A stretch of 10,986 nt of DNA from Goniomonas avonlea. Taxonomy: Eukaryota; Cryptophyceae; Goniomonadida; Goniomonadaceae. Below the pieces are notes generated by a model, which searched no databases, was not told where the DNA came from, and saw only the letters and a program-made list of their open reading frames with translations. Below are positions 5,891-10,986 of this stretch, one piece after another; within the stretch, counting starts at the first letter, position 1, and every line of letters begins with the position of its first letter. The position numbers and the translations under genes were made by a program. The DNA is taken from contig QUTJ01031341.1 of NCBI GenBank assembly GCA_003573635.1, forward strand, positions 1 to 10,986. The letters are read 5' to 3'.

Positions 5891-8740
5891 ACGCGCGCGC
5901 GCGCGCTCACCACCCTCTGCCCGTAACTTGGCTTCGTAGGCAATCGAGATGGAGTTCCAAGTGAAGAGCACTGTGACCAACAAGCCCTTCTACCCGCACC
6001 AAGCGTTCGTGCGGTTTTCCAACATTGCGTCCGGGCACGAAGTAATTTTCGTCACTAAGACCTCGGAGAAGAAGAATAAGTTGAAGATTGTAAGTTGATT
6101 TGTGACATATCTCGTGGTCGATCGGCTGAAGGATTTGCCCAGGTGGTGGCTGATTCTGCTGCTGTGTTTAACTCTCAGAGTGGCGACTATTCCATTGAGG
6201 TGCTTGTTGGCGACCCCAATGTAGACAACGCCATGACCTGGTCTGTGTGCAAGGCGGCTCTTACCTTTGAGAGCAGCGCTGTGAACAAAGAGGTGCGCCA
6301 CCGAGTTTCAGTGATCACTTCCCGCGCTGGGATCGCTCCTCTAGTTTTTTCTTCTTCTTCTCTCTCTCCCCCCTGAGTCGTCGTTCGCCTACCCAGTCGA
6401 CTTTCTGTCCTGGAACCATCAAGTTGTTTCTTGGCCTGGTTTGCTCCCAGTGACGACTTTCTCGGATCTACATGGCCTGAACCATTGTGTTGAGACAACT
6501 GAGCCCGAGGGAGCATTCTCGTGTCTCTTTTTATTCCGTCTTTTTTTTCGTTTGTTGCGACGGTTTCCTGGTCTGTCCGAAGGGTGGTTCCCCGCGTGAT
6601 CGTTTTCTTCGTCAAAATGGGAAACTCTCTCCCTCTCTTCTTGTTTCTCGCGTCACTCTTTCCAATGACGACTTTCTCGGATCTACATGGCCTGAGCCAT
6701 TGTGATGAGACAACTGAGCCCGATGGAAAGTTGATTGCTGTTCCCCTTGTGCCTCTTCCAGGACTCCCGCGTGACGACTTTCTCGGATCTACATGGACTG
6801 AACCATTGTGACGAGACAACTGAGCCCGATGGGAAGCCCTCTGTNCTCTCTGTCCTCTGCCCTCTCTGTTCTCTCTTGATCGTTTTTGTGTCACCACTTT
6901 CTCGGCTCTACTGGCCTGGACCATCGTGATGCGAATTGATCCTTTGTGCCTCTACTCTTGCTCTTTGTTCTACAAGGCGCTCCCGCGTGACGACTTTCTC
7001 GGATCTACATGGACTGAACCATTGTGACGAGACAACTGAGCCCGATGGGAAGCCGCTCTCTTCCCTCTCCGCTCTCTTTCTTGCTCTTTGTTCTACAAGG
7101 CGCTCCCGCGACGACTTTCTCTACATGGACTGAACCATTGGGACGAGACAACTGGGCCCGATGGGAAGCCGCTCTCTTCTCTCTCCTCTGTTCTCTTGCT
7201 TCCGATGACGACTTTCTCGGATCTACATGGACTGAACCATTGTGACGAGACAACTGAGCCCGATGGAAAGTGACTCTCCTTTCCGGTTGTGCCTCTTCCA
7301 GGACTCCCGCGTGACGACTTTCTCGGATCTACATGGACTGAACCATTGTGACGAGACAACTGAGCCCGATGGAAAGTGACTCTCCTTTCCCCTTGTGCCT
7401 CTTCCAGGACTCCCGCGTGACGACTTTCTCGGATCTACATGGACTGAACCATTGTGACGAGACAACTGAGCCCGATGGAAAGTGACTCTCCTTTCCGGTT
7501 TCAATCTTTATTGACTTTCTTGGCAACTAAGTCCGATGGATTGTTTCTCCGATCGGGTCCTCTTTTTCGTGCTGAGCCGCCCGTTCGCCGAAGATAGGAG
7601 TTCAGACTGTTGCGAACTTGTTCTATCTTGACACATTCCGGCGCAGGCCGTGGGCCCCAAGCCCGAAATCCACCACGTGTTCTCTAAGCCAGAGAAGCGT
7701 CCCGCGGCTGTTATTTCCTTCGCTTTCACTGGCCTCATCGGTGCTTCGTTCTTGCTCCTCCTTGTTCTCCTGTCCAAGGTTGGCGTTGGTCTTAAGCTCC
7801 CATCAGGTGCGCCTCACAGCCATGCCACCTCACGCCCTTGTCTGCCCCCATGGCTCAGGCTTAGTTCGTGATTGCGATGATGAGGAACAGATTCAATTGT
7901 TTGAGCGGTCTCGGCGCGTGAAACAATAATCAGTCGACTTCCCTCTGAGCAATTTTCCAGGTTTAACAACTAGTCAGTCACAAGAAAACACTCGCCGTGT
8001 TTTTGTCGACCACTTGATGGCTCACAATTGCCACACGCTTGCAATGATGAGGAACAGATTCAATTGTTTGAGTCTCGGCGCGTGAAACAAACCAGAGTGG
8101 GGTTGTTTAGGACGGGGTTGGATGGCCTTGCAATGATGAGGAACAGATTCAATTGTTTGAGCGGTCTCGGCGCGTGAAACAATAATCAGTCGACTTCCCT
8201 CTGAGCAANNGTTTTTTCACACGTCAGTCATCATATGGATCTCTGTCACAACCAGAGATGGGGTTGTTTAGGANGGGGTTGGATGGCCTTGCAATGATGA
8301 GGAACAGATTCAATTGTTTGAGCGGTCTCGGCGCGTGAAACAATAATCAGTCGACTTCCCTCTGAGCAGCGGCCACAACCGTCTCGTTCAACCACCCCGT
8401 TGTCGCGTGGGTGCGGTGTGCGCGCATGTGTGGCGCGCGGGGGGGTATTGTGTCGTTAGCAACACTCCGTCATGGCAATGTCTTCTGTCTGCATACGGCG
8501 TTCAGCGGGTGCCGTTGGTACAACAGTCCATATTCATGAAATTGAATTTTTAAACCCTGATGCCGTCAAGCAGGCGACAAGCTGCTCCCCGCTCTGGGCT
8601 TCCAGGTCTCGCTTGCCCTGATCCTGTGCCTGTACGCCTTGTACTTCCTCAAGCTTAACATGTTCCAGACGCTGGGTTACCTCGGTCCCCTCTGTGTTGC
8701 CGCGCTCCTCTGTTGGCAGGGCGGCGCTGGTCGCGCCTAA
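4406..8740 (+). CDS. RPN2: ribophorin II, oligosaccharyltransferase subunit (RPN2/Swp1), six exons
   Basis: Ribophorin II is a structural ER-membrane subunit of the oligosaccharyltransferase that attaches glycans to nascent secretory proteins. Exons: 4406-5608, 5662-5814, 5940-6089, 6143-6292, 7647-7806, 8574-8740. The introns are GT-AG, the first four phase 0 and the last phase 1, giving about 660 residues (human about 631). The start is the first in-frame ATG; it begins a hydrophobic signal peptide ending near VVVFAAEEQ. A long helical luminal domain fills exon 1. Exons 2-4 give the beta-rich luminal part, including FYPHQAFVRFSN and TWSVCKAALTF. Exon 5 gives the family sequence EIHHVFSKPEKRPAAVIS and the first membrane span. 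Exon 6 gives two more spans around YFLKLNMFQTLGYL, the most conserved part. Retaining intron 1 would end the protein within a few codons. Introns 4 and 5 hold repeated small-RNA-like units. Confidence 0.95.
5848..5907. repeat. C43 homopolymer followed by alternating CG in RPN2 intron 2
   Basis: Forty-three consecutive C (5848-5890) are followed by a short alternating CG run to about 5907. The tract makes up roughly half of the 125-nt intron and begins 33 nt after the donor. The exact C count may be uncertain because long homopolymers sequence poorly. The complementary strand would be a G run. Confidence 0.95.
6450..7483 (+). repeat. array of ~9 repeats with C/D-like boxes in RPN2 intron 4
   Basis: A 60-66 bp core recurs with starts near 6450, 6665, 6771, 6890 (decayed), 6987, 7108 (internal deletion), 7205, 7311 and 7417. 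Several spacings are exactly 106 bp. Between cores lie variable CT-rich linkers of about 35-55 bp. Each intact core reads RTGACGA, about 20 nt, CTGA, 6 nt, GTGAYGA, 5 nt, CTGA, then GCCCGATGG. This is the box order C-D'-C'-D of box C/D small RNAs, but the second guide interval is too short for a canonical guide. In the copy at 6665 an outer stem CTTTCCA/TGGAAAG (6658-6664 with 6724-6730) can close the unit. The ORFs crossing the array are by-products of repetition. It is either a plain intronic minisatellite or an amplified small-RNA cassette. Confidence 0.85.
7872..7952 (+). ncRNA. box C/D snoRNA-like unit, copy A (RPN2 intron 5)
   Basis: The 81-nt unit begins with TTGC, then box C ATGATGA one base later, and ends with box D CTGA followed directly by GCAA, so TTGC and GCAA can pair as the closing stem. 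A possible D' box is TTGA in TGTTTGAGCGG, with a loose C'-like GTGAAAC after it. The 10 nt before box D, CGACTTCCCT, are complementary to AGGGAAGTCG. From memory that occurs in a conserved stretch of large-subunit rRNA. By the +5 rule the A after GGG would be the methylated base. Intronic location in a housekeeping secretory gene is typical for such RNAs. Copy A has G where copies B-D have A just before box C. Confidence 0.75.
8039..8090 (+). pseudogene. truncated box C/D snoRNA-like copy B
   Basis: This copy keeps TTGC, box C ATGATGA and the 5' two-thirds of the unit, with a small deletion (AGTCTCGG instead of AGCGGTCTCGG). It breaks off after GTGAAACAA, losing the guide, box D and closing-stem partner. 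The sequence that follows (8091-8127) also follows copy C at 8251-8288, so the truncation came with a segmental duplication. Confidence 0.7.
8128..8208 (+). ncRNA. box C/D snoRNA-like unit, copy C (RPN2 intron 5)
   Basis: An 81-nt copy with intact TTGC/GCAA closing stem, box C ATGATGA, the same guide upstream of box D, and box D CTGA at 8201-8204. Two N bases follow directly at 8209-8210. The unit starts 161 nt before copy D, within a tandem duplication that includes a flanking segment containing GGGGTTGTTTAGGA. Confidence 0.75.
8289..8369 (+). ncRNA. box C/D snoRNA-like unit, copy D (RPN2 intron 5)
   Basis: An 81-nt copy identical to copy C except that the 3' closing arm reads GCAG instead of GCAA, which weakens the end of the terminal stem by one pair. 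Box C, the putative guide and box D (8362-8365) are unchanged. Conservation of boxes and guide across copies A, C and D fits function but could also reflect recent duplication. Confidence 0.72.
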
Positions 8741-9350
8741 AGGGCCCTTATTTTGGGTCTTAATGTGCACTTTTGGGGGGGTGGGGTGGGGTGTCGGTGT
8801 CGTTTACTGTAGTACAGTCTGCATGTGCGGAGTTGGTCTGATGGGATCTTCAACACGTTGCGCTTTGTGTGTGCATGTGTCATGCCAGCCAAAGATTCCT
8901 CACCAAGAATTCGGGTGTGCTCCTAGCAGATCAACAATTACGCCGCGGCCGCGTCTGTTCCTCAGATGGTTTGAATTCTAGTTTGGAGAGGAACGAAGTC
9001 GCAATGCGACCCTTGAAAGATAGGGCCATTCCCACAAGTGGGCCACAACGCCTTCTCGGTTGCTGGTCCCGAAATCTGGAAAGCTTGGATCTCCAGGTGA
9101 TTGAACCGACTTGTGGCTGTGTGTGGGTCCGACTCGGTTGAAGCACGAGGGGAAGGGGGGAGGAAGACTCAGCTTGCGTTGCCTAAGATCGCCACGGACG
9201 CAGCTGACAGGAGACGAGAAAGCTTGATATTCGGTTGTGCGATAGATATATATTTGGGTTGTTTGCTGATAGATTGATGGATTTTGGCCAGGCCCTGAGT
9301 CGTCACGGCAAATAAGATGACGAAGGCAAGCAACGTGACCACAAGGAAGA
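8741..9350. other. RPN2 3' UTR and spacer upstream of the GOLPH3-like gene
   Basis: No convincing gene is visible in this 610-bp interval. It starts with the RPN2 3' UTR, which includes a G-rich tract at 8775-8791. An AT-rich GATATATAT string at 9243-9251 lies about 100 bp before the downstream ATG and could be a TATA-like element. The AATAAG at 9309-9314 is too far from RPN2 to assign as a polyadenylation signal. Confidence 0.5.
8775..8791 (+). other. G-quadruplex-like tract in the RPN2 3' UTR
   Basis: Seven G, T, four G, T, four G on the transcribed-sense strand, 35 nt after the RPN2 stop codon. This matches the four-tract quadruplex pattern if the first run supplies two tracts. It could influence 3' end formation or RNA stability; that is inference. 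Confidence 0.5.
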
Positions 9351-10328
9351 ATGAAATTTTCGTTTTCGGAGACTGAGCAGCATGAGACGGGCAACCGGAA
9401 AGCAACTCAACAGTCCCAAAATGAGCGACTGGAAGACACTCCAAGAGCGCCAGTGCTTGCTGGTGACAGGATCGACAATATGGCTCTCGCGACGTTGAAG
9501 ATCAGCACTGGAGGACTGCACCCCTCATTCGTCTCGCGCACAATTGCTTCAAATACTGTAGTTTTCTCCGGTTTGCTGCCTGCTCCTGTGGCGGGTGAGT
9601 TAACCCTCTCCGAAGCTCTGGTCCTGCTTTGGCACGACAGTGACTCTGGCCACATTCGGGGTCGCCAGGCCAGCCTGGACCTGAAGGCAGTGGTTCTTGC
9701 TTGCCTCTTCTTGGATTTGGAGTCCATGGGGCGGATTTCATTTGTCATGAAGCCGGGAAAGTTATGGGGAACAAGCATGGTTGTGGTCCCACTCGACCAG
9801 AGAGTCACCGGAAACCCTGCCTGCGACCTGTTACTTGGGAAGCTGGCCAAAACCACGCGATCATTGAGCGGTTGGCTTCTTCATTCCTACACTACCTCTG
9901 GAAAGTATATCACAGCAATTATCTCCTCTCTCATCTCCCGCAATTGCTTCGGTGATTATCAGCGAGGATGTATCGGCACGTCGAAAAAATACCCTCTCCA
10001 GGACGCGACGGTCAAGCAGCGGCTCCAGATTGCGTTAAGGAAGGTGGTGCTGGACAAGGTGGAGGCAATTCCATTTCGAGTAGTATTGTTGCGCATGTGC
10101 CAGCTCGCTGACAAATTCTACTTTGGCAATCTTGTTCTTGGACATTTCTTCTCTCTCGAAGAGCTCCCAGGCGCGAAGAGACAAATCGAGAGGCTCGCGC
10201 ACAAGTTATCTGAAACAAAAGGATCTCAGGAGATATCAGCTACGCCTCAGAGATTGTCTTCGACTTCGACGAGCAGAGCCAGCGTCTCGCCATCGCCGCC
10301 ACTATCACCGTCGACAGTCGCGGCATAA
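9351..10328 (+). CDS. divergent GPP34/GOLPH3-like (Vps74-type) protein
   Basis: GOLPH3/Vps74 proteins bind Golgi phosphatidylinositol-4-phosphate and help retain glycosyltransferases through COPI. This 325-residue frame has an in-frame stop just upstream, so ATG 9351 is the first start; Met44 is an alternative. After a polar N-terminus the GPP34 signature runs from about 84 to 290. It includes LTLSEALVLL (84-93), the helix LDLKAVVLACLFLDL with GRISF (109-131), SGWLLHS (173-179), and the strongest block YPLQDATVKQRLQIALRKVV (214-233), corresponding to the HPL...KQRL block of the human protein. The helix GAKRQIERLAHKL follows. The Trp and Arg residues forming the lipid pocket in GOLPH3 are not evident, so ligand binding may differ. 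The last 35 residues are Ser/Pro-rich and overlap a better-looking coding frame (see findings), so the C-terminus is doubtful. Confidence 0.7.
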   Translation: MKFSFSETEQHETGNRKATQQSQNERLEDTPRAPVLAGDRIDNMALATLKISTGGLHPSFVSRTIASNTVVFSGLLPAPVAGELTLSEALVLLWHDSDSGHIRGRQASLDLKAVVLACLFLDLESMGRISFVMKPGKLWGTSMVVVPLDQRVTGNPACDLLLGKLAKTTRSLSGWLLHSYTTSGKYITAIISSLISRNCFGDYQRGCIGTSKKYPLQDATVKQRLQIALRKVVLDKVEAIPFRVVLLRMCQLADKFYFGNLVLGHFFSLEELPGAKRQIERLAHKLSETKGSQEISATPQRLSSTSTSRASVSPSPPLSPSTVAA

Positions 10329-10723
10329 TCGAGGCGCTTGCGCTCTGCCAGATGCCATTCCATGCCCAAGGCGGGTATCACAAGGACACCAGCAGGAATT
10401 TGTTTTTGACCGAATATATATGTAATCTATATTGCGTTGCCAATGCACTATGTATGTGGCTTCCTGAGTTGACCGTCCAATCCAGAACACAGATGGGACC
10501 CAAGTAGTGAGCAACACACCCGCGAGGAGCACGCAACAGGACCCAAAAGAAAAACAGGTTGAAACAAACAATGGTTTACGACTGACGACGGTCGGACGCG
10601 AGAGCACGGGATCTCACGTTCCCACGAACACTTGAAAATGGTTGGCCACTGGAGGACGGACGTCGATGGATATGAGATGCTGGGCAGCTCATCTTAGTTG
10701 AACGGTCACACGAGCACCCCAAA
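10329..10723. other. region between convergent gene ends, with residual open frame
   Basis: This interval separates the annotated stop of the GOLPH3-like gene from the stop of the RGG gene. Its first part continues a plus-strand frame that opens near 10214 and ends at TAG 10505-10507. Coding-like codon use in that frame fades after about 10400, where AT-rich ATATATATGTAAT appears. The remainder shows nothing beyond probable 3' UTR of the two convergent genes. Confidence 0.45.
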
Positions 10724-10986
10724 TTAGTATCGGCCTCGAGGGGAACGGTCACGTGGCCCTGGACCACCACCACCGCGGACCGGTGATCGGTCTCGGCTAT
10801 AACCACCACCTGGTGGACCAGCATAGCCACCGCGGTCACCGCCGTAGCCAACTGGCTCGCTGTAGCCACCGCGATCACCATAGCCACCACCAGCAGGGGC
10901 ACCGTAGCCGCCACCGCCACCATAGCCGCCACGGTCACCGCCGCCGTATCCGCCACGATCCGCTGGGGCACCGCCATAGCCACCAC
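10724..10986 (-). CDS. C-terminal end of a Gly-rich RGG/SR-type RNA-binding protein (partial)
   Basis: The last 87 codon positions before a TAA stop (10724-10726) form a low-complexity tail made of GGYGG, DRGGY and GGGYG units. It ends with SRDRSPVRGGGGPGPRDRS and then PRGRY. Repeated Gly-Tyr and Arg-Gly-Gly motifs with RDRSP ends are typical of glycine-rich RNA-binding proteins (RRM plus RGG tail) and some SR-related splicing factors. The frame continues past the right edge with 2 leftover bases, so no RRM can be seen and the family assignment rests on the tail alone. The other open frame through this stretch, rich in Val and Ala, is a shadow of the repeated GGY codons. Confidence 0.75.
   Translation of the reverse strand, partial: GGYGGAPADRGGYGGGDRGGYGGGGGYGAPAGGGYGDRGGYSEPVGYGGDRGGYAGPPGGGYSRDRSPVRGGGGPGPRDRSPRGRY

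Noticed and set aside
5716-5943. Poly-Gly or poly-Pro proteins across the C43 tract
   Set aside because: The tract lies within a GT-AG intron whose removal restores the conserved RPN2 frame.
6450-7483. Possible CRISPR array (regular repeats with variable spacers)
   Set aside because: The context is a spliced eukaryotic gene, repeats are 60-66 bp with internal variation, and linkers are CT-rich and shared between units rather than unique spacers.
6187-7526. Long minus- and plus-strand ORFs across the intron 4 repeats
   Set aside because: They arise because one repeat unit happens to be open in several frames; their peptides are the same unit repeated, and splice-supported RPN2 exons flank the region.
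8907-8978. Two GAATTC sites flanking GCGGCCGC, suggesting vector or adapter sequence
   Set aside because: The sites are 30-40 bp apart with ordinary sequence between them, not arranged as in cloning adapters.
8978-9394. Minus-strand frame with a RING-like LPCGHVACL stretch
   Set aside because: It is antisense to the 5' end of the GOLPH3-like gene, lacks the remaining Cys/His ligands of a RING finger and has poor codon use.

Overview
This window is nuclear DNA from a unicellular eukaryote. Every multi-exon gene is interrupted by GT-AG introns. Nine of the fifteen I can place are only 43-125 nt long, while a few are inflated to 200-1354 nt by tandem and simple repeats. Coding exons favour G or C at the third base. 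No lineage marker fixes the organism; a gene-dense protist such as a choanoflagellate or another free-living flagellate is an inference only. Short runs of N (6845, 8209-8210, 8274) show this is draft assembly sequence.

Layout from left to right. (1) 1-385, plus strand: the last two exons of an unrecognised gene, preceded by a long CT/CA microsatellite in its intron. (2) 564-4292, minus strand: a ten-exon gene that I reassembled for a secreted NodB/CE4-type polysaccharide (chitin-like) deacetylase of about 461 residues. Its exons were found by following the family motifs TFDDGP, HGWMH, FRPPW and LLHD from frame to frame across introns with matching phases. (3) 4293-4405: a compact shared 5' region with two copies of a palindromic element. 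(4) 4406-8740, plus strand: a six-exon ribophorin II gene (RPN2/Swp1 subunit of oligosaccharyltransferase, about 660 residues). (5) 9351-10328, plus strand: a divergent GPP34/GOLPH3-like gene, apparently intronless. (6) 10724-10986, minus strand: the Gly/RGG/SR-rich C-terminal end of an RNA-binding-type protein, entering from the right edge.

The most interesting material is inside the RPN2 introns. Intron 5 (7807-8573) carries three full 81-nt copies and one truncated copy of a box C/D snoRNA-like unit, with box C ATGATGA, box D CTGA and a TTGC/GCAA closing stem. As I remember the large-subunit rRNA, the stretch upstream of box D is complementary to a conserved segment of it. Intron 4 (6293-7646) carries about nine copies of a different unit that also repeats C-like and D-like boxes. 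RPN2 therefore looks like a host gene for amplified intronic small RNAs.

The deacetylase and RPN2 are transcribed divergently from about 113 bp, so they may share a promoter. Both act in the secretory pathway: RPN2 helps N-glycosylate secreted proteins, and the deacetylase has a signal peptide and a cluster of N-glycosylation sequons. The GOLPH3-like gene also belongs to Golgi biology. This thematic link is inference and may be coincidence.
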